Shown: positions 27,797 through 36,505 of the stretch, piece by piece
Layout: every line of letters begins with the position of its first letter
Numbering within the stretch: the stretch's first letter is position 1
Origin: JAJFKX01 sp965230265
GTDB lineage: Bacteria; Pseudomonadota; Gammaproteobacteria; Xanthomonadales; Wenzhouxiangellaceae
Reading direction: 5' to 3'
Assembly: GCA_965230265.1 (NCBI GenBank)
Contig: OZ245999.1
Span: 2,356,001 to 2,420,000, forward strand
DNA length: 64,000 nt
Program-made: the position numbers and the translations under genes
The notes under the pieces: generated by a model
The model's input: the letters and a program-made list of their open reading frames with translations, nothing else
What the model was told of the DNA's origin: nothing
The model's database searches: none

Positions 27797-28050
27797 CTTC
27801 CTTCTCCAATGCTGTTGCGTTTATCCGCGCAACTCATGAGTATTTATTGCTTGCATCAGGAATACGTCTGTTTTTTCTATTGTTTTTAGGCACCAAAGCA
27901 AGCAATGACTAAAGCCAAAAGCGTTCGAACTTCAGGCTTGAAACTCAACGCGATAAAACATTGGAAAACGTGTCAATTAATTTCAGAATCAACACTGAAA
28001 GAAATTTTTTTTATAAAAAGTGAGAGATTTAGCGAGTGCAAAGAACACCA

Positions 28051-28079
28051 TTGCAAGGTACTAAACCCGGTCTTATAAG
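28051..28079 (+). promoter_or_regulatory. Putative sigma-70-type promoter for the sigma factor-kinase operon
   Basis: TTGCAA (28051-28056), 17-bp spacer, TATAAG (28074-28079). The -10 matches 5 of 6 consensus bases and the -35 matches 4 of 6. Confidence 0.4.
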
Positions 28080-28096
28080 CACTGACTATTGCTTTA

Positions 28097-28114
28097 AAAC
28101 CGGGCATCCGGTTT
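28097..28114 (+). promoter_or_regulatory. Hairpin in the predicted 5' leader of the sigma factor gene
   Basis: Perfect 7-bp stem AAACCGG (28097-28103) with CCGGTTT (28108-28114), loop GCAT. No T-run follows, so this is not a normal terminator; it lies 30 bp before the ATG and may be a transcript-stability or operator element. Confidence 0.35.
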
Positions 28115-28144
28115 AATTGTGTTGAAAGTCAACAAGAGGATGTC

Positions 28145-28723
28145 ATGCAGCTCCAACAGGACGAGCAACAAATCACCCGCCTGTTACATGATTCTGCAAC
28201 AGGCGACACCAACGCGAGCAATCAGCTCATGTCCATGATTTACCCACGCCTGAAAGCAGTGGTTGGGCGACAACTGCACCACGGTGGTGGTGCCAATGCT
28301 GTACAAACAACAGAGCTATTGCACGAGGCATATATCAAGATGGTTGACCAGAATTTTGATACCTGGCAAAACCGTAGTCAGTTTTTCGCGGTAGCGGCCC
28401 GGATCATTAGAAGAACCATCATTGATCATATCCGTCATAGCAATCGCTCCAAACGCGGAGGCGATGCGGTCAGGATTGACCTGGATACTTTTGACCATGT
28501 GGCCGCCACGCCTGATAAAGCCAGTAATATTGATTGGCTGGCTCTGGATCATGCTTTGGAAGAGCTTAAACAAATTGATCCCGATATAATGAGGATTGTT
28601 GAACTGCGGTACTTTGCCGGCTTTAGTATTCAGGAAGTTGCCAGGCACACCAGAACATCAGAATCTACTGTTAACCGACAATGGCGTTTTGCAAGAGCCT
28701 GGTTACGTAAAACACTTAAATAA
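28145..28723 (+). CDS. ECF-type RNA polymerase sigma factor (kinase-linked group)
   Basis: A 192-residue sigma-70 family protein. Region 2 spans about residues 28-105 (TTELLHEAYIKMVDQ, FFAVAARIIRRTIIDHIR) and region 4 about 130-190 (HALEELKQIDPDIMRIVELRYFAGFSIQEVARHTRTSESTVNRQWRFARAWLRK). It matches the TIGR02999-like ECF type that is usually found beside Ser/Thr kinases. The kinase gene follows 8 bp downstream with no anti-sigma factor, so phosphorylation by that kinase is a plausible activation route, as established for the EcfK/PknS and EcfP/PknT pairs. AGAGGA precedes the ATG. Target promoters unknown. Confidence 0.85.
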   Translation: MQLQQDEQQITRLLHDSATGDTNASNQLMSMIYPRLKAVVGRQLHHGGGANAVQTTELLHEAYIKMVDQNFDTWQNRSQFFAVAARIIRRTIIDHIRHSNRSKRGGDAVRIDLDTFDHVAATPDKASNIDWLALDHALEELKQIDPDIMRIVELRYFAGFSIQEVARHTRTSESTVNRQWRFARAWLRKTLK

Positions 28724-28731
28724 TTGATTGC

Positions 28732-31389
28732 ATGAATAAAGCAAGCTTGTGGCGACAATCGAAACAGATCTTTGATCAAGCAATCAAGTTGCCAGCTGAC
28801 CAGCGTGAGCAATATATCCAGAAGCAGTGTGTCGGTTCAGATGAGCTGCTCAACCTGGTCAATGAACTACTGGAAGCCGATCAACCCACCCAACTGCATA
28901 ACGACAATACTCTGGTTGTCGCTGTCGTCGATGCGCTCGACACCCTGGAAACTGATAACTACCTGTCACTGGAACTGGACAATTACCGCTTGCTGAAAAA
29001 GATTGGGCAAGGCGGTATGGGCTCTGTGTTTTATGCGGAACGCTGTGATGACAGTTTTCATAAGAAGGTTGCCATTAAAATTATGCGCGCAGGGTTTGGT
29101 TCTGATGACAGACAGCGCCGTTTTATTACTGAACGACAAATTTTAGCTGACCTGGAACACCCTCAGATCGCCCGCCTGCTGGACGGTGGCACGACTGCTG
29201 ATGGTCAGCCTTATGTCGTCATGGAATATGTTGATGGTCAGGATATCATCCAATATTCTGATGCAGACCAATTAACAATTGCTCAGCGCCTGGCTTTGTT
29301 CATGGAGTGTTGTGCTGTTATCCAGTATGCACATGATCACTTAATCGTTCATCGTGATATTAAACCCAGCAATCTGCTCATTGATCAATACGGCAACCTC
29401 AAGCTGCTTGATTTTGGCATTGCCAAAATGCTTGAGGTTGGCACTGAACAAGAGCAAACCGAACAACTGTCGCGTTTATTAACCCCCAGTTATGCCAGCC
29501 CCGAGCAGGTGCTCGGTAAACCAATTACAACCACCAGCGATGTGTATTCACTGGGTGTTTTGCTTTATGAGCTGCTGTGTGGCCACAAGCCTTATCACCA
29601 CCAGAGCCTAACTCCCAAGGAATTTGAAAATACCCTGCTGAATAAAATGCCGCCGCCATTGGATAGCTGGTTCGATAACAGCAATCCACATATCCCGATT
29701 GAATTTGACAAAGCATCCATCGCTACTGCCAGAAGTACGTCACCGGAGAAACTACAAAAAACCTTGCGTGGCGACCTGAACAGTATTGTCTTTAGAGCAA
29801 TGGCCAGCGAGCAGCAAAATCGTTATCACAGCGCTCAGGCTTTATCTGACGATATTCAGCGTTATCTGCAAGGCCACCCGATTCAAGCACGACCAGCCAG
29901 CCTGACCTATAGAGCTGTCAAACTGGCCCGTCGCCGAACTGCTGCGGTAGTTGCTGCGCTAGCTGCACTTGTATTCGTCATAGTGTTCATCAGCATGACC
30001 ATCATTCAATCCAGGCAGGTTGCCCACGAGCGTGATATCGCAGTAGAGCAAAAACAGCGAGCGGAGTCTGTCACCAGCTTTCTGGTGGATACCTATGAAT
30101 CTTTTAATCCTGCCGCCACACTGGGTGAACAAATTACTGCGCGGCAAGTACTCAATGAAGGCGTAAAACGCCTGGATGAACATTTACAGCCCGAACTTCA
30201 AGTCGACTTGCTGCAAACAATGGGCGAACTCTATGGGCATTTGGGTTTATATTCAGAGTCAGAAAAATTACTGCAAAAAGCACTGACCATTCATGACAAC
30301 AATCCGGATGCCGAACCGGCTGACCGCGCGCAGTTACTGTATCTAATCGCTGTAAACCATGTTGAAAATGGACAATATCAAGTCGCAATTAACACCGTCA
30401 AAAATGTGATGCAGCTACGCGATCCAGATCAAGCAGATGCCAAATTCCTACAGGCCTATGATTTAAAACTTATAGGTAGAGCCAATTACAATCTGGAAAA
30501 CTATGAGCAGATGCAACAACAGTATGAAAAGGCTCTGGATTTATTAAGGGAAACCACCGGTGACGACAGCCAGGAATACGCCATCACTCTAAATGAACTT
30601 GCTGGCAAACTTAGAGGAGAAGGTTCCGATTTACAGGCAAGTCAGTTGTATCAGCAATCTTTAAAAATTCTGCGACAACATTTTCTAAATGATCACCCCA
30701 ATATTGCCGAAACGCTACTATCACTGTCGCACGTTCATCGCAGACTCGATCAGTTACTCCTGGCAGAAAGTTATGCTGCTGATGCAATTGCAATGTTACA
30801 GCGTATATACGATGAACCACATCCCAATCTGGCTGTGGCATTGAACTCTATGGGACTAATTCAAAAAGGCCTGGAAAATTATTCATTATCAGCTGATTAT
30901 TACCTAGAAAGCCTGGCAATAAAACGCAGCCTGCTGGGCAATCAACACCCTCGTGTGGCCATGTCTCTGTTTAATCTGGCATATTTAAAGTTCCGCCATA
31001 TGAATGATCTAGACGGTGCCGAAAATGACTTTCGTGAAGCACTGGCGATTGGTTCTGATATATGGGAATACGATCATAAGAATATTTATAAATTCCGTGC
31101 CAGTCTGGGTTTCGTGCTCAGTGCCAAAGGTGAGTTTGACGAAGCCGAATCACTGCTTAGAGGATGCCTGGAGACTTTAAGCAATAAACAGCCGGCAGAA
31201 CTTTATTATGCAGATATCGCCAAGATCAATAGCCAACTGGCCAATATTTTAATCCAGCGAGGACAATTTGAGCAGGCCAAACCATTATTGGATATCAGTG
31301 TTCCAGTATTGATCAATGAATATGGAATAAATGATGCAGATACCCAGCGTGCACTAAGCTGGCAACAATCAATCAGTCCGCCCCAGTAG
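28732..31389 (+). CDS. Membrane Ser/Thr protein kinase with TPR sensor domain
   Basis: An 885-residue Hanks-type kinase. A leading helix-rich segment (1-80) resembles the N-terminal part common to sigma-linked kinases. The kinase domain spans about 85-395: glycine loop G92-Q-G-G-M-G97, ATP-site K116 in VAIK, catalytic HRD 207-209, DFG 227-229 and the SYASPEQVLG activation segment. A transmembrane helix (AAVVAALAALVFVIVFISM) near residue 410 puts the C-terminal half outside the cytoplasm. That half has about eight TPR-like repeats with a 42-residue period typical of kinesin-light-chain TPRs. It is cotranscribed with the sigma factor. The last 17 bp overlap the convergent SDR gene. Confidence 0.9.
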   Translation: MNKASLWRQSKQIFDQAIKLPADQREQYIQKQCVGSDELLNLVNELLEADQPTQLHNDNTLVVAVVDALDTLETDNYLSLELDNYRLLKKIGQGGMGSVFYAERCDDSFHKKVAIKIMRAGFGSDDRQRRFITERQILADLEHPQIARLLDGGTTADGQPYVVMEYVDGQDIIQYSDADQLTIAQRLALFMECCAVIQYAHDHLIVHRDIKPSNLLIDQYGNLKLLDFGIAKMLEVGTEQEQTEQLSRLLTPSYASPEQVLGKPITTTSDVYSLGVLLYELLCGHKPYHHQSLTPKEFENTLLNKMPPPLDSWFDNSNPHIPIEFDKASIATARSTSPEKLQKTLRGDLNSIVFRAMASEQQNRYHSAQALSDDIQRYLQGHPIQARPASLTYRAVKLARRRTAAVVAALAALVFVIVFISMTIIQSRQVAHERDIAVEQKQRAESVTSFLVDTYESFNPAATLGEQITARQVLNEGVKRLDEHLQPELQVDLLQTMGELYGHLGLYSESEKLLQKALTIHDNNPDAEPADRAQLLYLIAVNHVENGQYQVAINTVKNVMQLRDPDQADAKFLQAYDLKLIGRANYNLENYEQMQQQYEKALDLLRETTGDDSQEYAITLNELAGKLRGEGSDLQASQLYQQSLKILRQHFLNDHPNIAETLLSLSHVHRRLDQLLLAESYAADAIAMLQRIYDEPHPNLAVALNSMGLIQKGLENYSLSADYYLESLAIKRSLLGNQHPRVAMSLFNLAYLKFRHMNDLDGAENDFREALAIGSDIWEYDHKNIYKFRASLGFVLSAKGEFDEAESLLRGCLETLSNKQPAELYYADIAKINSQLANILIQRGQFEQAKPLLDISVPVLINEYGINDADTQRALSWQQSISPPQ

Positions 31390-32248
31390 GACTATACAAG
31401 CTGTGCAATTGCCCGGCAGTCGCCAATCGTACACTTTTATCCCATAAATCAACAGCCATTTTCTGGTCATAGGTTTGCGCTGCAGAGCGAGCCACTCTGG
31501 TGCCTTTCAAATAATACCCAGACAACCGAGCCATATCCCCGGAAAGAATATAATCAACCACCCTCTTGGCCAATTTATCCGGCTTTTTGCTAAAAATACT
31601 CATCAACCAGCGCATACTCATGTTATGCCGATGAAAGATATTGGTTCGTAAACCTCCTGGGTGAATGCAGTTAACCGCAATACCCGACTCACATTCTCGT
31701 CTGGCAAGATCATAAGTAAATAAAATATTGGCCAGTTTGACTCGGCTGTACGCTGCCATCCAGTGATAATTAGACCGGTTGTCCAAGTCATCAAAATTGA
31801 GTGACTGACGTCTATGAACACTGGAAGTGACATTCAGAATCTGGCTGCACTCGGTATTTCGCATTAGCGTCAATAATCGATTGGTCAGAATGAAGTGCCC
31901 CAGATGGCCGGTTGCGAAACACAACTCAATGCCATCTGCATTCAACTGCCTTCGCGGTAAAATTACAGCCGCATTATTAATCAGAATGTCCAACCGCTGA
32001 TGGCTTGCAATAAACCGGTCAGCATTGTCATTCATAGATTGCCGGGATGACAGATCCCCCACCAACAGTGATACTGAAGGGTTGCCGCTTGCCTGTCGAA
32101 TCTCTTCAACAGCACGCCGGCCCCGCCTGCCATCCCGGCAGAGAATGTTGACTGCCAGATTATTCCTGGCCAGTTCAAGAGCAAGTGCTTTACCAAAGCC
32201 AGAACTACCGCCAGTCACTAAACTCACCCTTCTTTCAGCCTGTTCCAT
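31373..32248 (-). CDS. Short-chain dehydrogenase/reductase (retinol dehydrogenase-like)
   Basis: A 291-residue classical SDR. The nucleotide-binding TGGSSGFG motif is at residues 12-19, NNAA at 91-94, catalytic Ser in TSSVHRR (142-143), and Y167-x-x-x-K171. Overall layout (CRDGRRGRRAVEEI after beta-2, VNCIHPGGLRTNI after the active site) resembles the retinol dehydrogenase/WW-oxidoreductase-like group that prefers NADP(H). Substrate not inferable. The 3' end overlaps the kinase gene by 17 bp on the opposite strand. Confidence 0.85.
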   Translation of the reverse strand: MEQAERRVSLVTGGSSGFGKALALELARNNLAVNILCRDGRRGRRAVEEIRQASGNPSVSLLVGDLSSRQSMNDNADRFIASHQRLDILINNAAVILPRRQLNADGIELCFATGHLGHFILTNRLLTLMRNTECSQILNVTSSVHRRQSLNFDDLDNRSNYHWMAAYSRVKLANILFTYDLARRECESGIAVNCIHPGGLRTNIFHRHNMSMRWLMSIFSKKPDKLAKRVVDYILSGDMARLSGYYLKGTRVARSAAQTYDQKMAVDLWDKSVRLATAGQLHSLYSPTGAD

Positions 32249-32412
32249 AGGCGCAGCTGTTCTCCATTTTTACGTTTCTACAACCCAACGCGACATCGGC
32301 GATGTTTTTGTGTCAGGTTTTTGAAAATAATGTTGTATCAGAAGGCTGAGGGAATCTGACTTTTATTTAAACTATTGAAAAATAAGGTTTTTAAGCATCA
32401 AACCCTTAACAT

Positions 32413-32438
32413 AAAAAAAGGCACCGCAGATGGTGCCT
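32413..32438 (-). terminator. Intrinsic terminator of phhA
   Basis: Stem AGGCACC (32419-32425) with GGTGCCT (32432-32438), 6-nt loop, A-run 32413-32419 giving a U-run on the minus strand. It lies about 100 bp past the phhA stop. Confidence 0.8.
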
Positions 32439-32538
32439 GGATATCTCAAAACGGAACAGCTGATAACAGCTTGCCGTGATTACAGTGAGCTTGATAACCC
32501 CATAAGCGATGTGCTGAGTGGGTTGATCCCTTGCTTGG

Positions 32539-33372
32539 TTAACACAGATGCCTGCCGTCAGTTGCAGGGTTTTGCCGTGATTTGTTTTTGGGGGGAAACT
32601 TAGGCGCCAATAAGCCCAATTCCATAGCTTGATGAATTCTCGGCATCAACTCAATATTCATGATTGAATACAAATCTTCGAAACCGTTAATAACAAAATA
32701 AACAGGTTGATAAATATCAATCCGATAAGGGGTGCGTAACACAGTATCGATATCAAATGGCTGACGCTCGGGATGAAAATCCTCCAAAGCGTAAACCGTT
32801 TCACCTTGAGAAGATAAAATACCTGCACCATAAATTCGCAATCCATTATTGGTATTTATCAAACCAAATTCCACAGTAAACCAAAACAGACGAGCCAGAT
32901 ATATCTGCTCCTGTCGGCTTGCGCCATGTCCCAACTGACCATAGGCCTGCACAAAACTGGCAAATACCGGGTCAGTCAGCAAAGGACAGTGACCAAATAT
33001 TTCGTGAAAAACGTCGGGCTCTTGCAGGTAATCAATATCTTCCTGACGACGGATAAATGTTGCTGCTGGAAATTGACGGTTAGCAAGCAAAGCAAAAAAA
33101 TCATCAAATGGAATCACCGCTGCCACTGGCTCCAGCGTCCAGCCGGTGGTTTTCTTTAAAACAGCACTAACTTCAGGAACCTGTGCGACACGGTCTGCCG
33201 GTAAATTAAGCATTTCTAGACCATGTAGATATTGCTCACAAGCACGCCCACAAATTAATCGCATTTGCTGCTGATAAAGCGTACTCCAAGTCTCATCTTC
33301 TATATGCGAGTAATCCACATAACCCTGGGTGTCTGCCTGTCTTGCCACATAACGAGAGGTTTGTTTGCTCAT
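32539..33372 (-). CDS. phhA: Phenylalanine 4-monooxygenase (phenylalanine hydroxylase)
   Basis: A 277-residue bacterial aromatic amino acid hydroxylase that converts phenylalanine to tyrosine using tetrahydropterin, O2 and iron. The iron ligands are visible: H123 and H128 in VFHEIFGHCPLL and E168 in FWFTVEFGL. The LQEPDVFHE and INTNNGLRIYGAGILSS blocks are typical. The monomeric bacterial size without an ACT domain is as expected. GAGG sits 8 nt before the ATG. It is divergent from hutU with a 384-bp region between; no pterin dehydratase (phhB) gene is adjacent. Confidence 0.95.
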   Translation of the reverse strand: MSKQTSRYVARQADTQGYVDYSHIEDETWSTLYQQQMRLICGRACEQYLHGLEMLNLPADRVAQVPEVSAVLKKTTGWTLEPVAAVIPFDDFFALLANRQFPAATFIRRQEDIDYLQEPDVFHEIFGHCPLLTDPVFASFVQAYGQLGHGASRQEQIYLARLFWFTVEFGLINTNNGLRIYGAGILSSQGETVYALEDFHPERQPFDIDTVLRTPYRIDIYQPVYFVINGFEDLYSIMNIELMPRIHQAMELGLLAPKFPPKNKSRQNPATDGRHLC

Positions 33373-33635
33373 TTGATATCCTCATACCTTTTAGTGGCTG
33401 AAGTGTCATACTTGATCTGCTAAAGCCTGATAAATTCAAATATGGCCTTGAACCTGTATTTACTTGCCAATCACTGCCAACCCCAAACTATCCATATCGA
33501 TCCAGCTGATTTCCTGATTAAACACCTTGCTTTACCGCACACCTCCTCGGGCATAATCGTAATAAGCGCTTTGACTATTGCTTTTCTCAGTCATTTCTGG
33601 CTATTTAAAGTTACAGCGATCAATGGTTCATTGAT

Positions 33636-33649
33636 TTGATCTTGATCAA
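33636..33649. promoter_or_regulatory. Exact FNR/ANR-type binding site
   Basis: TTGAT-CTTG-ATCAA matches the TTGATnnnnATCAA anaerobox at every defined base; the symmetric arms extend to TTTGATC and GATCAAA (33635-33650). It is 107 bp upstream of the hutU start and may act on hutU or phhA. Confidence 0.55.
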
Positions 33650-33679
33650 AAATACAAACGACCACTTCTTACCCCTGTA

Positions 33680-33689
33680 GTGTTAACAC
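33680..33689. promoter_or_regulatory. Perfect palindrome GTGTTAACAC upstream of hutU
   Basis: A 10-bp perfect palindrome 68 bp before the hutU ATG, placed where a repressor operator could sit. No HutC-type consensus is seen. Function is a guess. Confidence 0.3.
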
Positions 33690-33756
33690 CTATCAGCTTC
33701 ACAGCCGAAGTAAACATGAGATAATGGCTGCATGAATAAAACCTCTAACTTTTATT

Positions 33757-35445
33757 ATGAATAGCAACCGTCACGATCCAAGCCGCACCATCCAGCCCCC
33801 TACTGGCGCTGACTTACACTGCGCTAACTGGCAAATCGAAGCAGCTTACCGAATGATTCAAAACAACCTGCACCCGGATGTCGCAGAAGACCCTACCCGT
33901 CTTGTTGTGTATGGTGGTATCGGCCGTGCAGCAAGGGACTGGGATTGTTTCGATCAGATTCTGGCAACGCTGCAACGTTTGCAGCCAGATGAAACGCTGT
34001 TGGTGCAATCGGGCAAACCCGTGGGTGTATTTAAAACACACACCGATGCACCCCGGGTGCTGATCGCCAACTCCAACCTGGTACCCGCCTGGTCAACCTG
34101 GGAGCACTTTAACGAGCTGGATCGCAAAGGCCTGATGATGTACGGCCAGATGACTGCCGGAAGCTGGATCTATATAGCCAGCCAGGGCATTGTTCAGGGC
34201 ACTTATGAAACCTTTGCAGAAGCCGGACGCCAACATTTTGATGGTGACTGGAAAGGACGCTGGATTTTGACTGCAGGGCTGGGGGGTATGGGTGGCGCTC
34301 AACCACTGGCTGCCAGTTTCGCAGGTGCTTGCTCCTTAAATATTGAATGCCAGCAAAGCCGCATCGACTTTAGACTGCGAACCCGCTACCTGGATGAGCA
34401 AGCGGACAATCTGGATGATGCCTTGGCACGCATCAACAAATACTGTGACGCTGGACAGGCCCGCTCTATCGGGCTGCTGGGTAATGCCGCCGATATTTTC
34501 CCGGAACTGGTTGAACGCGCCAAAAGTGGAGAAATCAAACCCGACCTGGTCACTGACCAAACCTCGGCACACGACCTGATCAACGGTTACCTGCCTCAGA
34601 ATTGGACAGTAGAACAATGGAAAGCTGCCCAGGATGATCCAAGCCAGTTCAAACCCTTATCTGATGATGCCGCTGAATCCTGTGCAGTGCATGTACAGGC
34701 CATGCTGGATTTTCATGCCATGAATATCCCCACTGTGGATTACGGCAATAACATCCGTCAGGTTGCTTTCGATAAAGGCGTGAAAGACGCTTTTGATTTC
34801 CCCGGTTTTGTCCCCGCCTATATCCGCCCGCTGTTTTGTGAAGGCAAAGGCCCGTTCCGCTGGGTGGCATTGTCCGGTGACCCTGAAGATATCCACAAAA
34901 CCGATGCCAAGCTCAAGCAACTGTTTCCTGACAATCACAGCTTGCACCGCTGGCTGGATATGGCCAGCGAGCGGATTGCCTTTCAAGGTTTGCCGGCCCG
35001 TATCTGTTGGTTAGGTTTGGGTGAACGGCATCTGGCAGGGCTGGCCTTTAACGAAATGGTTGAATCGGGTGAGCTAAAAGCCCCCATTGTGATTGGCCGC
35101 GACCACCTGGATACCGGTTCAGTGGCTTCACCCAATCGCGAAACCGAAGCCATGCTGGATGGTTCAGATGCTGTCTCTGACTGGGCTTTGTTGAATGCAC
35201 TATTAAATACTGCTGGTGGAGCTACCTGGGTATCCCTGCACCATGGTGGCGGCGTGGGTATGGGTTACTCCCAGCATGCCGGAGTCGTGATAGTGGCCGA
35301 TGGCACCCAGGCAGCCGCGCAACGATTGCAACGGGTTTTGTTTAATGACCCTGCCAGTGGTGTCATGCGACATACCGATGCCGGTTATCAATTAGCGCAG
35401 CAGACAGCGAAGCAAAATCAGCTGGACCTGCCAATGATGCGTTAA
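33757..35445 (+). CDS. hutU: Urocanate hydratase (urocanase)
   Basis: A 562-residue urocanase, second enzyme of histidine breakdown, converting urocanate to imidazolone propionate with tightly bound NAD+. The dinucleotide motif GLGGMGG is at residues 174-180. Family blocks include VYGGIGRAARDWDCF, NSNLVPAWSTWEHFN, TDQTSAHDLINGYLP, ALSGDPEDIHKTD and WVSLHHGGGVGMGYSQHAG. Length is standard. The ribosome site is weak. It is first in a hutU-hutG-hutI set on one strand; histidase (hutH) is not in this window. Confidence 0.97.
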   Translation: MNSNRHDPSRTIQPPTGADLHCANWQIEAAYRMIQNNLHPDVAEDPTRLVVYGGIGRAARDWDCFDQILATLQRLQPDETLLVQSGKPVGVFKTHTDAPRVLIANSNLVPAWSTWEHFNELDRKGLMMYGQMTAGSWIYIASQGIVQGTYETFAEAGRQHFDGDWKGRWILTAGLGGMGGAQPLAASFAGACSLNIECQQSRIDFRLRTRYLDEQADNLDDALARINKYCDAGQARSIGLLGNAADIFPELVERAKSGEIKPDLVTDQTSAHDLINGYLPQNWTVEQWKAAQDDPSQFKPLSDDAAESCAVHVQAMLDFHAMNIPTVDYGNNIRQVAFDKGVKDAFDFPGFVPAYIRPLFCEGKGPFRWVALSGDPEDIHKTDAKLKQLFPDNHSLHRWLDMASERIAFQGLPARICWLGLGERHLAGLAFNEMVESGELKAPIVIGRDHLDTGSVASPNRETEAMLDGSDAVSDWALLNALLNTAGGATWVSLHHGGGVGMGYSQHAGVVIVADGTQAAAQRLQRVLFNDPASGVMRHTDAGYQLAQQTAKQNQLDLPMMR

Positions 35446-35494
35446 GCTGAAATTGGACCAATAACAATAATCACTGAAAGTCACAGGATCGATC

Positions 35495-36493
35495 ATGCTA
35501 ATGAAAAATCAAACCACGCACTCCAAAACCCCTTCCCCCTGGCAAGGCCGAGTTGATGAAGACGGTAGTCTGCGTTGGCATCAGGTGGTGGACTGCCTGG
35601 ACCCGGAACTACAAGCCATTACAGACCTGACAGATGAGGATCTGGCAGATACCATCGCCTTGCTGGGTTATGCCTGTGATGAAGGTGTTGCACGCAATCA
35701 GGGTCGTACCGGTGCTGCAGAAGGCCCACGGGCCATCCGCACAGCATTATCCAACCTGCCCAAACCCGCTGCCAAAGTGATCGATCTGGGCAATGTGGAT
35801 TTGCGCGCCGATAAACTCACCATGGAACAAGCGCAGGCACGCTTGGCCGATGGCGTTTCTCATTGCCTGAATAAGCACGCATTTCCAGTTGTTCTGGGTG
35901 GCGGTCATGATGTGGCCTTCGGCTCATTTAGTGGGCTGGCGCGACACATCCAATCCAAAGGTGAGGCCATGCCATCAATTGGCATCATTAACTTTGATGC
36001 ACATTTCGACCTGCGCCGTGACCCACGGCCAAGCTCTGGTACGCCATTTGAGCAAATTGCACAAACCTGTGCCGATAACATCTGGCCTTTTCAATATCTG
36101 TGTCTGGGCATCAGTGAGTTTGCCAACACCCCCATTCTGTTCGATACCGCTCGTACCCGAAATGTACGCTGGTTAAGTGATGAGCAAATGGCACCATCAC
36201 GACTGGATCTTGCTATGAATACGGTCAGTGAGTTTGTCCGCGATAAAGACTATCTATATCTTTCTTTTTGCCTGGATGTGCTGCCCGCACATATTGCCCC
36301 AGGTGTCAGCGCTCCGGCTGCACGTGGTGTGGAGCTGGCAGTCATCGAACCATTACTGGATGCGGTAGTGCAGTCGGGCAAGGTGGTGCTGGCGGATATT
36401 GCCGAAATGAATCCGCGCTTTGATATTGACTCACGAACGGCCCGCCTGGCGGCCCGTCTGGTTGCACGCATGGTAGGTCGGCATCATCAATAA
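35495..36493 (+). CDS. hutG: Formimidoylglutamase (arginase/ureohydrolase family)
   Basis: A 332-residue ureohydrolase. By context it hydrolyses N-formimino-glutamate to glutamate and formamide, the last step of the four-enzyme hut pathway. Manganese-site motifs visible are GGGHDVAFG and NFDAHFDLR. The third site reads YLSFCLDVLPA, where the usual D-x-D ligand pair of arginases has Cys in the first position; I cannot say from the sequence whether this is common in HutG. The VLPAHIAPGVSAPAARGV stretch is typical for HutG. It is 49 bp after hutU, with AGGA before the ATG; 12 bp separate it from hutI. Confidence 0.93.
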   Translation: MLMKNQTTHSKTPSPWQGRVDEDGSLRWHQVVDCLDPELQAITDLTDEDLADTIALLGYACDEGVARNQGRTGAAEGPRAIRTALSNLPKPAAKVIDLGNVDLRADKLTMEQAQARLADGVSHCLNKHAFPVVLGGGHDVAFGSFSGLARHIQSKGEAMPSIGIINFDAHFDLRRDPRPSSGTPFEQIAQTCADNIWPFQYLCLGISEFANTPILFDTARTRNVRWLSDEQMAPSRLDLAMNTVSEFVRDKDYLYLSFCLDVLPAHIAPGVSAPAARGVELAVIEPLLDAVVQSGKVVLADIAEMNPRFDIDSRTARLAARLVARMVGRHHQ

Positions 36494-36505
36494 TTTTTAA
36501 CCGTT

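Larger units (their letters stand above)
27797..28144. other. Intergenic region upstream of the sigma factor gene
   Basis: This 348-bp divergent region has no convincing gene. It is A/T-rich near 27850-28020. The right end holds the candidate promoter (28051-28079) and a hairpin (28097-28114) described separately. I see nothing else assignable. Confidence 0.6.
33373..33756. other. Divergent control region between phhA and hutU
   Basis: A 384-bp region with no convincing gene. A 65-codon frame at 33442-33639 has no ribosome site or family resemblance and is not called. It holds an FNR/ANR-type palindrome (33636-33649) and a perfect 10-bp palindrome (33680-33689). Promoter boxes for hutU could not be fixed. 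Confidence 0.6.

Noticed and set aside
33442..33639. A 65-codon frame between phhA and hutU
   Set aside because: No ribosome site, no known domain, and it overlaps the control region with the FNR-type box.
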